Part shown: one piece after another, positions 27,801 through 33,710 of the stretch
How positions within the stretch are numbered: position 1 is the stretch's first letter
Layout of the letters: each line of letters starts with the position of its first letter
NCBI RefSeq assembly: GCF_001613225.1
Contig: NZ_BDBY01000155.1
Span: forward strand, 1-55,552
DNA length: 55,552 bases
Direction: 5' to 3'
Source: Nocardia pseudovaccinii NBRC 100343
GTDB lineage: Bacteria > Actinomycetota > Actinomycetes > Mycobacteriales > Mycobacteriaceae
The notes under the pieces: generated by a model
The model's input: only the letters and a program-made list of their open reading frames with translations
Databases searched by the model: none
What the model was told of the DNA's origin: nothing
Translations under genes and position numbers: made by a program

Positions 27801-28078
27801 TCGGCACGATCCAAACCGAAGTGGGATATACCTCAACCAGCATCGGTTCGCGGCCGCCTGCGCACTTCGACAATGACTATCGTATGGAGATCGAAGCACC
27901 AGCTGGGTCGCATGCGTTGTGGATGGGCGGCCGAAGCCATTATCCGGACCAGCGCGAATTTATCACCCCGCGTGGTAGCCGATATGAGATCACCGCTGTA
28001 ATTCCGAATCCGGTCGGTGACCGCTACAACGGTGTCAAATGGTTGATTCGAGCCAGGCTACTGCCACGTGAGCAGTAG
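21851..28078 (+). CDS. Giant type VII-exported polymorphic toxin with two ADP-ribosyltransferase-like domains
   Basis: An open frame of 2075 codons from GTG 21851. Residues 1-290 form an ESX-substrate-like helical region with Ala/Gly-rich hydrophobic stretches. Residues 300-800 are a Ser/Thr/His/Pro-rich linker with short repeats such as SHDTGNT. Residues 936-1093 are a folded domain with LLEHELAEAEYFRDHP and AHAHANTKANWEND (His1048, Glu1049), resembling toxin domains I cannot name. Residues 1197-1368 show an ADP-ribosyltransferase pattern: Arg1273, STS 1302-1304, ExE 1337-1339. A disordered Glu/Pro/His-rich part follows, with EHPGTRE repeats. A second such domain spans 1820-2075: Arg1958, STS 1995-1997, Gln2034-x-Glu2036. 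The stretches 805-881 and 1096-1173 are Arg/Gly-rich and overlie two out-of-frame immunity-like genes. Whether the whole frame is translated as one protein is not proven. Confidence 0.75.
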   Translation: MGIEIPGELQWVAKYVVGAGDWPEGDETAMRRIGHAWDELATVLGEVETDSDHAVQAALSALSAGQTHDAFDAFWKQVGGQEGLLPQLIESARELSDQIDDGAADIEHTKYVIIGALVVFAIQMIQAIATAATGIGAPAAAAEEAAFQVATRLTIRMVIKELIQKLMSRATANAAFWGVMQGAGVDLGASVLQMAEGKRGGLTLDEAKNLGRETLTGAIGGALGGALGSGGVGSHAVDAVESKVGKFATQTATDAASGAVGVVAGTAATVPVGGKFELDPTTVATSSLAGAAGATAGQHVGGAIHEARTSGNDSASGHSGNTDHDTGNRAPTSPSSSENPRGTSSAGQQHSGAAEPSPTSATGTQHTSQDTGNTTAPGSHDTSNTTTPSSHDTGNTPGSHDTGNTSSPSSDNGGSTQPNSHTTEAPAPTHDDNSPTATQSSEVGAPQHNPSTSGQEVGSTPTHSEHPVSSTHDSATTQTPHDSTPTQTAHDSAPVQHDSSANTQGAHQPSPTAHEPSSAHHDNGSPTGASLDLPPVDRPPTTTPHDTGTVANDSAATQHDTTGPSPHQSSPTGSAQHDVNANTTGSQHDSSTTQPLGHTSTPSHTDSTSSAAGQPHPSGAEPTVSASPRGADQTTSTTTHQSNQPDSTAASTQASSADTATTTGSSTGMPATSGSLGTHAGAGSNAAEGHRSSIPNYTPTTDTAHAPSRTGTSTAPGHPNASPRSEPARADTARPRPDRTNLTPDIPRATPPDPARTAPARPDAAAPRADRNPTHTNTPSRAPHEPPVAAPRSGERYDTLWGRHDGATDLLQPNQERPERGGIPVRGDEGQSRPRPDDRHDEQHRPHGPTGGRASPVRGGTDHAPGETRESVAPERGNRLLTEGGERRDTSVPEPVDSPSRGAAPGEGEHGTDHQPPLDGSSEHAVPEQSQSGGTIRPRNPLDCAAQDKWARDAYETIRASGTDVHDMAENLSAVTRGDGSIGFSEHEIEQVKQHLFEDDHKLSVFDDDGNVVGYENRRFDADPDIAEAWMRLSRGEPLPADIRLLEHELAEAEYFRDHPDASYHEAHAHANTKANWENDIPGRTGENYRDWGNKDGAVRGLPEDGGNRDRGDLPVREQRDRTEPGIGDREGRLGRQSGGRNDRPTGDEGRRTNTGAEGDRSELAGRRRNPGLNDRSPESPREELPSGPVHRETPESQPEPGLTPEEQAAKDACDQLPQAEREAVEDYAGDAYNEINRHLRFGEELQTVSPETIELIRSGLDKLPDHAGPVKRSIMLSPEHLEKFWYDNRPGAVVEDPGFVSTSKTQFKWNPNVKLTIVSATGKDISFLRPADKRGEAEVLIPDGRQFRVLSRDIDSDGTLHIKWKEITDSPQSPDSSDSDSASTPRDLEPDQPFPRESVPDSNVAFSLDLSDSAATVEPHRSESPPGHEPSAREELAPDEPHPEPTSERPSEPVHQEGSERNEDSNSDRHASRPDGKPDDQHVPFRADEQQHSPAHDIEHQPNPDRPESLTQHLKYRFEELRTLATEIGLADRDPARQHELPSLRAEFAHRFDKLGLLDADPASTPWRLLDEHQPELAKYMADHQGYLLPARPQEHPASRESTPEHPGTRELTPEHPGTREHNPETSGRPNQPSHPQDGPAGAPEHQPTRTAHPETPHHPTEPEAAPRWAHEDPNYHLNAARLPDWWPRAGEHTTPRSPELDTSQTSTPARATETPPEARPDEPGRPNPAPYRSANEHLTRAPESEPPARSEPPARPVPYARPNGPVEASHSTAAPSAHDRVPTPRSHAAAPVEQPRRFASDAEGQHYGETNLGPTRDSLPPPEFQEAYKYTVNSWVNEFLRIGDIPGHVHRITQEYFRYNELAHMLQGTGIPTPELLAQHLHRPDLTLNQRQIIHDILSSRDPAFEISNIWNNASKYYMMSQTFGAPLTVQLIQYHIAMMDAAVSHPIPERVEVVRGLRDVGFMVGRDGHPLGSRTDPRQLVGTIQTEVGYTSTSIGSRPPAHFDNDYRMEIEAPAGSHALWMGGRSHYPDQREFITPRGSRYEITAVIPNPVGDRYNGVKWLIRARLLPREQ
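22980..23100 (+). repeat. Short degenerate SHDTxNT-coding repeats in the toxin linker
   Basis: Units encoding G/S-S-H-D-T-G/S-N-T recur four times in this stretch, and looser versions (HDSxxT) continue to about 23700. They encode an extended, probably disordered linker between the export region and the toxin domains. They are protein-coding repeats, not a CRISPR array. Confidence 0.6.
24264..24494 (+). CDS. Immunity-like small protein nested out of frame in the toxin gene, copy 1
   Basis: A 76-residue frame (MALLIYYNRIRNDPNEVEYQ ...) read one frame away from the giant toxin. It begins behind ATGGGGACGACACG and ends at TAA 24494. It aligns along its full length with the second nested gene at 25137: MAL-x-x-x-Y-R start, E-V-x-Y-x-F-G, a D-R/E-L-x-I strand, and a WP-x-x-G-x-x-A end. 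Two independent homologous frames of the same size argue that they are real. The small globular design and the position in a polymorphic-toxin gene suggest an immunity protein. Its own toxin domain is not visible upstream, where only linker occurs, so this may be an orphan from a displaced cassette. Confidence 0.72.
   Translation: MALLIYYNRIRNDPNEVEYQFGETRDNLDRVLTIDTTNNTARTDQPEDVLLRSAAGQITLRAKREKAWPQNGVIAS
25137..25370 (+). CDS. Immunity-like small protein nested out of frame in the toxin gene, copy 2
   Basis: A 77-residue homologue of the gene at 24264 (MALYVVYRKTAETGTEVTYR ... WPGGGGIQA). ATG 25137 lies 9-12 bases after GGGG in GATTGGGGAAACAAAG, a spacing shared with copy 1. It starts directly where the toxin-like domain with HELAEAEYF ends, which is the normal place for a cognate immunity gene. 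I therefore infer that it neutralises that domain. It occupies the +1 frame relative to the giant toxin, whose frame remains open across it for 78 codons and reads as Arg/Gly/Asp-rich filler. Confidence 0.75.
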   Translation: MALYVVYRKTAETGTEVTYRFGSNETELNRELVIEKDGSAVRAVDATTDPLVMKVAARILARKGTDPNWPGGGGIQA

Positions 28079-28125
28079 ATAGCGCGCCACGCGCAGTACA
28101 CTTCCAACGCGACGAAAGGCATGCA

Positions 28126-28956
28126 ATGCAACCGGACTGGAACTTCCCAGCGCTGCCGGGTTCGGACCTTCCCCCTGCGCCGCCACCGACGTTTCCCGAG
28201 GCTTTCGATCGGTGGACGCGGAAAACCCTCGCCTACCTTCCGGTTGCCTCAGGCGGGCAGCTGGTCGGCTGCCTGTATGCGTCGAAGAGCAGTAAAGCGG
28301 CAGGATACATGCGACGAATCGCTGCGGACCCGGACAACATAACCCGCCCCAGCTTCTGGAACGACCGGCTGGACGAGCAGTACCGCCGTGGCCTGTCGCC
28401 AGTGGAGGCGATCCGGGCGTGGATCGGCGTGCCCGAGGATCCCCATATGGGCGGGGTCCCCGCAGATGCTCACGAGCATGACGCCGACAGCATGCAGCAA
28501 CTGTGGGCGCAGCTCAACCCGGGCGATGAACCACTCGGCGAAGGCCCCTGGGTGCAGGATGACGAATTCCCCAGCGGCACACCACTAGACCGATCGAAAG
28601 GCTGGTCGGTGCCGCACATCGTGCAGGTGCCGAGCTACGCCACCGACACCACCACACCTGTGCACTACTACCCGGTCTACAGGAACCGCGACGTGATCGG
28701 ATACCTGTGGGCTGCAGCGGCCGAACCGGCCGCCGATTACCTGCCGCAAGACAACTTCGGACCCGACGGCTACAGCGGCCGCGGACTGTGGATCGCACGG
28801 CTACAGGACGCGTACGCCTCCGGACGTACCGCACTCGAGGCGATCCGCTGGTGTGCCAGCCTGCCGTACGACGAATACTCGGGCGTCATAGGCCCAGGTG
28901 TGGCTGAGCAGTATGCTGAGAGCCTCGCGGACCTGCGCGATATCGCCGGCCAGTAG
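28126..28956 (+). CDS. Putative immunity protein for the C-terminal ADP-ribosyltransferase domain
   Basis: A 276-residue soluble protein with no signal peptide. It has two related halves: LAYLPVASGGQLVGCLYAS with W-x-x-RL and EAIRAWIG, then VHYYPVYRNRDVIGYLWAA with W-x-x-RL and EAIRWCASLP. This suggests an internally duplicated fold. It follows the toxin stop by 47 bases on the same strand, the expected site of an immunity gene. The family is not recognised, so the role is inferred from position. The start ATG 28126 is preferred because GAAAGG precedes it. An ATG five bases earlier opens a short shadow frame. Confidence 0.7.
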   Translation: MQPDWNFPALPGSDLPPAPPPTFPEAFDRWTRKTLAYLPVASGGQLVGCLYASKSSKAAGYMRRIAADPDNITRPSFWNDRLDEQYRRGLSPVEAIRAWIGVPEDPHMGGVPADAHEHDADSMQQLWAQLNPGDEPLGEGPWVQDDEFPSGTPLDRSKGWSVPHIVQVPSYATDTTTPVHYYPVYRNRDVIGYLWAAAAEPAADYLPQDNFGPDGYSGRGLWIARLQDAYASGRTALEAIRWCASLPYDEYSGVIGPGVAEQYAESLADLRDIAGQ

Positions 28957-29009
28957 CGCAGATGGCCGAATTCGTAGTCGGCAGACTAGTCGGATAACTG
29001 GTGCGGCAG

Positions 29010-29795
29010 ATCTTCAACGTCGTCGACGCCATTGTCGAGGCACTCGATCCAGCGCGGTTCGACGTGGACGCTGCCCTCGACCAGTTCTCAGTCGCGCAGT
29101 TGCGCACATTTGCCGTCGACCACGACCGAACCGGGCAGTGACCTCGACAACCCACGTTCGACATTGCCTTCGACGCCGCTCGGCGGCTACCGTCGGCGAT
29201 AACGCTGGAAGGGGAGGAAAACCCAGTCATGACTGGATAAGTTCTGGTCGATCCCGAACTGCTGCAACGGACATGACCGCCGGTGGCGCACACCATCCAC
29301 CAACGCCACGCTCGCGACAACCGGCCGAGGCGGCGTACCGGTTCAAGGAAACCAGCGACCGCATGGAGTTATCGGCTCCGGTTCGGATTGGGCGGATGAT
29401 TGGCGAGCGGCTGAAATGGCTGCGCAGCAGGGGGTTCGATGACACTCAGTGATGACAGCTTATGGAAGAGGGAGAATAACAATGAGTGGTACAGAGAAGA
29501 CCCCGGCGGGTTGGGATCCCGAGGTGTTCGCACGAATCCGGGCCGAATCCGAAGCCGAACGCGCCGCGAGGTCACCAGAGTTGCAAGCAGAACTTGACAA
29601 ATTGGACTGGGACTATCTCGACAGTCTCGACAACTCCGGCAACTACGCACCGGACAGCCTTCGTGACAAGATGGGTGATGTTCCCGGATTCGACGACAAC
29701 ATGAATCCATTCCCCCTCACCAGGGAACCAGGGGAGAACTCGTAGCCCGACGACGTAGTCACGAGCGCCCGGGCAGCACTCCGCATCCGCGGCGC
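29010..29795. repeat. Right arm of inverted repeat enclosing the toxin operon
   Basis: Inverted counterpart of 20205-20830. Within it are a gene remnant (PARFDVDAALDQFSV, stop soon after DRTGQ), about 200 bases not present on the left, the hypothetical gene copy 2 (29482-29745) and the outer noncoding edge. The extra 200 bases encode a frame ending RMIGERLKWLRSRGFDDTQ, of which the left arm keeps only the last few codons. The left arm therefore seems to be a deletion derivative. Confidence 0.85.
29482..29745 (+). CDS. Conserved hypothetical protein, copy 2
   Basis: An 87-residue near-duplicate of the minus-strand gene at 20256-20519. The first 30 residues and the last 45 are nearly identical, while the middle (SPELQAELDKLDW) differs by substitution without length change. 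GAGGGAG lies about 9 bases upstream of ATG 29482. This ribosome binding site is better than that of copy 1, so this copy may be the more active one. Function unknown. Confidence 0.75.
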   Translation: MSGTEKTPAGWDPEVFARIRAESEAERAARSPELQAELDKLDWDYLDSLDNSGNYAPDSLRDKMGDVPGFDDNMNPFPLTREPGENS

Positions 29796-29845
29796 TCAGC
29801 CGTTGACAGATCTTGCGTCCCACTCGACAGCGGCACCGCATCGTC

Positions 29846-30292
29846 AATTGTCTTCAGCAAACCCTCATGGACTTGGATCGGGCGGGCCGGGAACGGGGCA
29901 CCTTCGCGGTGCGGTGGCGGTCTTCGAGGCGTTGGTCGCCGTCGTTCCGGTTCCCGGACCCGAAGCAGATCATGGTGCAACGGGTGGCATCAGCTGGAAC
30001 TGGCGTTGCGCAACGCCGCCCGCTACACAGGCACGTAGATCGTCAAGGTACCGGCTGCGTACACGTCACAGGCGTGTTCTCGCTGCCTACATGTGGACCC
30101 GAAATCGCGTGAGAGCCAAGCGCGGTTCCGGTGTCCAGCTGCGGGCACTGTGAGAACGCGGACGTGAACGCGGCGAAGAACATCCTCGCCGCCGGGCTGG
30201 CGGTGACAGCCTGTGGAGACCTCGCCGTTGGGCGGTCCGTGAAGCAGGAACCCCCAACCATCAACGTTGGAATCCCCCGGCTCCAGCCGTAA
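29846..30292 (+). pseudogene. Decayed TnpB (IS200/IS605-family RNA-guided nuclease) remnant
   Basis: An N-terminal piece (LQQTLMDLDRA ... FRFPDPKQI) is followed after an internal deletion of most of the protein by WHQLELALRNAARYTGT. An in-frame TAG and IVKVPAAYTSQACSRC come next. One base is then missing between the zinc-knuckle halves, and the end reads SCGHCENADVNAAKNILAAG to the stop at 30290-30292. The Cys4 zinc finger and the RuvC-III DxNAAxNIL motif identify the family. It is not functional. It abuts the outer edge of the right inverted repeat. Confidence 0.85.
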
Positions 30293-30540
30293 GGAGGACG
30301 CCAATCGCATTTCACTGCTCCTGAATCTGAAATCGGAACACCGAGAACCGACGTAGCGCGAATCGGGCACAATCGACTCGCTGCCGATCCGGCGCGCGCC
30401 CTTCGACAGCCGGACCCATCAGGGTACGGGCACCGGCCGCCCGGCGACGCGTCCGCCCGAGTTGTAATTCCGCGTCTCCGCGCGGGCTTCGGCGATGCCG
30501 CAACCTCTCGGCCCTCGTGTTCGGAAGTGGCGGGGCGGGT

Positions 30541-30966
30541 TCACGGGCCGCCGGGGAGTCGGCGACGGCCCTCGGCGAGTTCGTGCGTCAAGTCCTCGTA
30601 GCCGATGGCCAATTCGGCCAGCGCCTCCCAGGCGTCGCCGAGGTCGTAGTCCGTGGCGCTCGCCAGGGCGGCGTAGGCGGTGGCTGTGTATTGGGCGAAT
30701 CGGTCGATCACCGCGCCGAGCGTTTCGGTGTGCACCGAGGCACTACCGTGCGCGGGCGGCAGCTGCGCACGGACCCAATGATTGATCTCGCGCACCAATT
30801 TCACTCTCCCGCAATCGATGTCATCGACGCGTCCGCCGTTGGCGAGTCGACTCTCGTGCAGGCAGGTGAGTTCATAGGCGGCGTGTAGTAGCGGGTGTTC
30901 TGCGTACTCGACGCCGCGACAGGCGCGCAGTACCTCGCCCCTGGTCGGCAGCGGTTCGATCAGCAA
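30541..30966 (-). CDS. DUF4254 family protein
   Basis: A 141-residue helical protein matching DUF4254: HPLLHAAYELTCLHESRL, then DIDCGRVKLVREINHWV, LPPAHGS and HTETLGAVIDRFAQ. The family is common in actinobacteria, often several copies per genome and near accessory genes. Its function is not established. The first codon appears to be TTG 30966, because no ATG or GTG is in frame just upstream. The N-terminus may therefore be slightly misplaced. The gene points toward the TnpB remnant, with about 250 bases of featureless sequence between. Confidence 0.8.
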   Translation of the reverse strand: MLIEPLPTRGEVLRACRGVEYAEHPLLHAAYELTCLHESRLANGGRVDDIDCGRVKLVREINHWVRAQLPPAHGSASVHTETLGAVIDRFAQYTATAYAALASATDYDLGDAWEALAELAIGYEDLTHELAEGRRRLPGGP

Positions 30967-31018
30967 GGACGTCCTCGGTGCGCACGTGGCCGGATCGCGT
31001 CGGCGGTCGCGCTATGGT

Positions 31019-31177
31019 CCACGGGATTCCCGATCCGCCTCAGTGCGTACGGACACGCCCAACCGAACCTCGACATACGCGGCCGGACCACATCACCGAG
31101 CGCGCTGCCGCCCACGGAAATCCCGATCCGCCTCAGTGCGTACGGACGCGCCCGACCGAACCTCGGGATGCGCGGCC
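31019..31177. repeat. Two-copy intergenic direct repeat, 93-base period
   Basis: A 66-base unit starts at 31019 and again at 31112. Both contain CCCGATCCGCCTCAGTGCGT followed by ACGGACRCGCCCRACCGAA and CGCGGCC. About 27 bases of unrelated spacer separate the copies, and a much weaker third trace may lie at 31220-31265. It is upstream of the DUF4254 gene and noncoding on both strands as far as I can see. Confidence 0.8.
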
Positions 31178-31466
31178 ATCTCCGGTGATACATCGGATTG
31201 CCTCGATTCATGTCGATGAAATTCGGTGCGCCCGGCCGAAACTGCGGATAAGCGGCAATCCGTTGTGATCCAATAGGTTTCTCGAGTTTCCTACGGCTCT
31301 CCGACCGGGCGCGGCAACAGCACAGCATGCGACAAGCGGAGGAGTCAGCGTCTACATGGGGTCTGCATTCGAATCGCGCCGAAAGGCGAGGACAAGTTCC
31401 GTGTCCGCGGATCGGTACGTCCGCGGCCACATCACACTCGTTTCCGAAAAACTGAGGTAGGGGGCC

Positions 31467-32348
31467 ATGACAGATTCCGGAAGTACAGTGCCGCGACGAC
31501 AACTCGGCCGCCATCTGCGTGACCTGCGCCTACAGGCCGGGATAAGCATGCCCGAGGCAGCGCAGCTGATCGAACGCGGCACAACGACCTTGCAACGGTT
31601 GGAGACTGGGCAGGCCAATCGCATACGGCTGCTCGATATTCGAGAGCTGTGCGCGGTGTATGACGCGGAAGAGGTGGTTACGGCGGGGCTGCTGGGGTTG
31701 GCGCAGCAGGCGTCGGGGAAGTGTTGGTGGCATGAGTATGGGAAGTTGATTCCTGAGGACTTCGATGTGTACGTCGGGTTGGAGGCGGCGGCACGGCGGC
31801 TGACTTCATATGCGCCGGATGTGGTGTTGGGGTTGCTGCAAGCACCGGACTACTCGCGCGCAATGCTGCGACGGGGTTTCCCAAACGCTTCGACCGAAGA
31901 AATCGAGCGGCGCGTCGAGCTGAAGCAGCGCCGCCAGCGGATCCTCACTCGTAAACGCCAACCAACCGAGTTGAGAATCGTGCTGCTCGAATGCGCACTC
32001 CGCCGCGTGGTCGGCAATCGTAGAGTCATGGCGGCGCAGATGCGACACCTTGCCGATATGTCAACGCTGCCGAACATCACACTTCAGGTTCTGCCGTTCT
32101 CAGCTGGGATCCCGCTGGGTGACCCGGTTGGGCTGTTCACCATCATCGAGTTCGGGGTGGATAAGACGAGGCAACCAATCGAGCCATCGGTTGTATATCT
32201 CGAAAACCTCACTGGCGATTTGTATCTGGAGCAGCAGGATCACGTCGGGCGCTACGATGTAGCTCATGAAGCGATCCGGCGCGCAGCGCTGGATGAGACA
32301 GCGAGCCGAAGCTTTCTTCGGCAGCTAGCGAGGGAGTACGCCACGTGA
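31467..32348 (+). CDS. XRE-type helix-turn-helix regulator with DUF5753 domain
   Basis: A 293-residue regulator. Residues 12-60 form the Cro/C1-type helix-turn-helix (LGRHLRDLRLQAGISMPEAA), and residues about 100-285 form the DUF5753 domain (EAAARRLTSYAPDVVLGLLQ, then MRHLADMSTLPNITLQVLPF). Actinomycete genomes encode many such pairs with DUF397 proteins. Where studied, these control development or antibiotic production. GGTAGGGGG precedes ATG 31467. The stop overlaps the DUF397 start (GTGA), so the pair is cotranslated. Confidence 0.92.
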   Translation: MTDSGSTVPRRQLGRHLRDLRLQAGISMPEAAQLIERGTTTLQRLETGQANRIRLLDIRELCAVYDAEEVVTAGLLGLAQQASGKCWWHEYGKLIPEDFDVYVGLEAAARRLTSYAPDVVLGLLQAPDYSRAMLRRGFPNASTEEIERRVELKQRRQRILTRKRQPTELRIVLLECALRRVVGNRRVMAAQMRHLADMSTLPNITLQVLPFSAGIPLGDPVGLFTIIEFGVDKTRQPIEPSVVYLENLTGDLYLEQQDHVGRYDVAHEAIRRAALDETASRSFLRQLAREYAT

Positions 32349-32563
32349 CCGACAAGCACGACACCGACCTGTCAAAAGCGTACTGGTTCAAGAGCACCCG
32401 CAGCTCAGCCGCAAAAGACTGCGTCGAGGTGGCATTCCTCTCCAGCGGCACCGTTGGCGTGCGCGATTCCAAGAATCCGGACGGACCGGCGCTGGTGTTC
32501 GGCGGCGGTGAGTGGGACGCCTTCACCACCGCCGTCGCCGATGGGAAGTTCAACCGGTCCTGA
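32345..32563 (+). CDS. DUF397 small partner protein
   Basis: A 72-residue DUF397 protein. It has WFKSTRSSAAKDCVEVAFL, the VGVRDSKNPDGPALVF core and a terminal WDAFTTAVADGKF. These proteins are typically encoded next to DUF5753 regulators and are thought to modulate them, like the BldB/AbaA-type small proteins of Streptomyces. GTG 32345 overlaps the regulator stop by four bases, and a hairpin terminator follows. Confidence 0.92.
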   Translation: MTDKHDTDLSKAYWFKSTRSSAAKDCVEVAFLSSGTVGVRDSKNPDGPALVFGGGEWDAFTTAVADGKFNRS

Positions 32564-32574
32564 GGATCGATTCG

Positions 32575-32609
32575 AAGCCCTCCCGCACGATGTGATTGCG
32601 GGAGGCTTT
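32575..32609 (+). terminator. Hairpin terminator after the HTH/DUF397 pair
   Basis: AAGCCCTCCCGCA pairs with TGCGGGAGGCTT (one bulged C) around a nine-base loop and is followed by TT. It lies 12 bases after the DUF397 stop and separates this pair from the lipoprotein operon. Confidence 0.8.
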
Positions 32610-32728
32610 GGGTGTCCGATCATTTGGCTCGTCTCATTGCCGGTCTCCCGCGCCAGACGGTAGGGTTGCGGGGCAATGGGGGATTGCGTGTGGCCCCTCG
32701 GAACGGGTGGCAGCGAAGGGGCTCGCAG

Positions 32729-33322
32729 ATGGCCGGTACAGCGAAAACGCCGCACGCTGCGGCCCTGATCCTCGGCGCGGCGCTGGCGCTTGCCGGATGC
32801 AATGACAACTCAGCGGATAGCGCTCCGACGCCGAGCAGCACGAAAGCATCAACAAGCACGACAGTAACGGCCACTACGTCGAAAGATCCCGAAGCTGCGA
32901 TCTGGAATCCTTGCGACATACCTGATTCCGCAATATCCGCACTCGGACTGAACACCGCCAGCAAGGACACCACTGTCGCTGGAGTCGACCCTACCGGCTG
33001 GAAGGTCTGCGGTTGGCTATCCGCGGCGAAAACGTACAACTTCGGAGTCTTGTCGTCGGAACACACGCTGGAGGAGAGCAGGCAGAGGACCGACTACGTG
33101 GACTATGTGTCGACGACGGTTGGTTCCCGCACGGCACTCCAGTTTCGCCCACGCGGCGCAACACATGACCAGACTTGCTGGCTCGCCGTTGAGGTGCCGC
33201 ATGGGATAGTCGACTTCAAGGTAATGAACCGGTCTGGAACTGTCGGTGCCAGCGCTGGTGAGCCATGCGCTGAAGTGCGTCGCCTCACGGAAGCCTTGGC
33301 GCAGTATCTGCCTGAACGTTGA
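32729..33322 (+). CDS. DUF3558-type secreted lipoprotein
   Basis: A lipoprotein of about 197 residues. A short basic start and hydrophobic core (AALILGAALALAGC) end in a lipobox LAGC, so the mature protein is anchored to the outer face of the membrane. A Ser/Thr-rich spacer and a globular DUF3558 domain with paired Cys (WNPCDIP ... WKVCGWLS ... QTCWLAV) follow. The frame is open further upstream, but ATG 32729 is the only start that gives a sensible signal peptide. It heads a group with a PE-like, a PPE-like and an EspG gene, a layout seen at type VII loci in Nocardia and Rhodococcus. Confidence 0.85.
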   Translation: MAGTAKTPHAAALILGAALALAGCNDNSADSAPTPSSTKASTSTTVTATTSKDPEAAIWNPCDIPDSAISALGLNTASKDTTVAGVDPTGWKVCGWLSAAKTYNFGVLSSEHTLEESRQRTDYVDYVSTTVGSRTALQFRPRGATHDQTCWLAVEVPHGIVDFKVMNRSGTVGASAGEPCAEVRRLTEALAQYLPER

Positions 33323-33332
33323 AGGAGGGGGA

Positions 33333-33710
33333 ATGATCAACGGTATCGATCCGGGGGAATGGAAGCACCTACTCGACCAGGCCAATACCGGTGAGCTCTC
33401 ACTAGACCCCGAAGTCGGGAAGGACTTGGACAAGGTCTGCGACGACCAAATCGACCGGTTGAACTCGGTATTGGACAAGATCGGCAACATAAGCCTCATA
33501 ACGGGATTCGGTGATTTCAACTCCGGCAAGATCCTCGAGAAGAAGTTCTCCGAGACCGCTGCCGGGACCAACCGGTCGCTGGACACTGTGATCAATCAGC
33601 ACATCGAGACTGTCGAAACCGTGAAACAGGTTGTCGCACAGGCGATCGCGAACTTCGTCGCCCAAGACCAAGACCGCGCCTCCCAGTTTGCGCAGGTGAC
33701 ACCGGAATGA
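33333..33710 (+). CDS. Helical PE/WXG100-like protein
   Basis: A 125-residue all-helical protein (MINGIDPGEWKHLLDQANTG ...) with a central FGDFNSGKILEKKF turn and a second long helix ending in AQDQDRASQF. Size, helical-hairpin look and position directly before the PPE-like gene suggest that it is its secretion partner, comparable to a PE or WXG100 protein. It does not carry a clear W-x-G or P-E signature. GAAGGAGGGG gives an excellent ribosome binding site for ATG 33333. Its stop overlaps the next start (ATGA). Confidence 0.65.
   Translation: MINGIDPGEWKHLLDQANTGELSLDPEVGKDLDKVCDDQIDRLNSVLDKIGNISLITGFGDFNSGKILEKKFSETAAGTNRSLDTVINQHIETVETVKQVVAQAIANFVAQDQDRASQFAQVTPE

Noticed and set aside
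30293..30540. Possible small genes between the TnpB relic and the DUF4254 gene
   Set aside because: Only short frames without start signals or family resemblance. I see no supported feature in these 248 bases.
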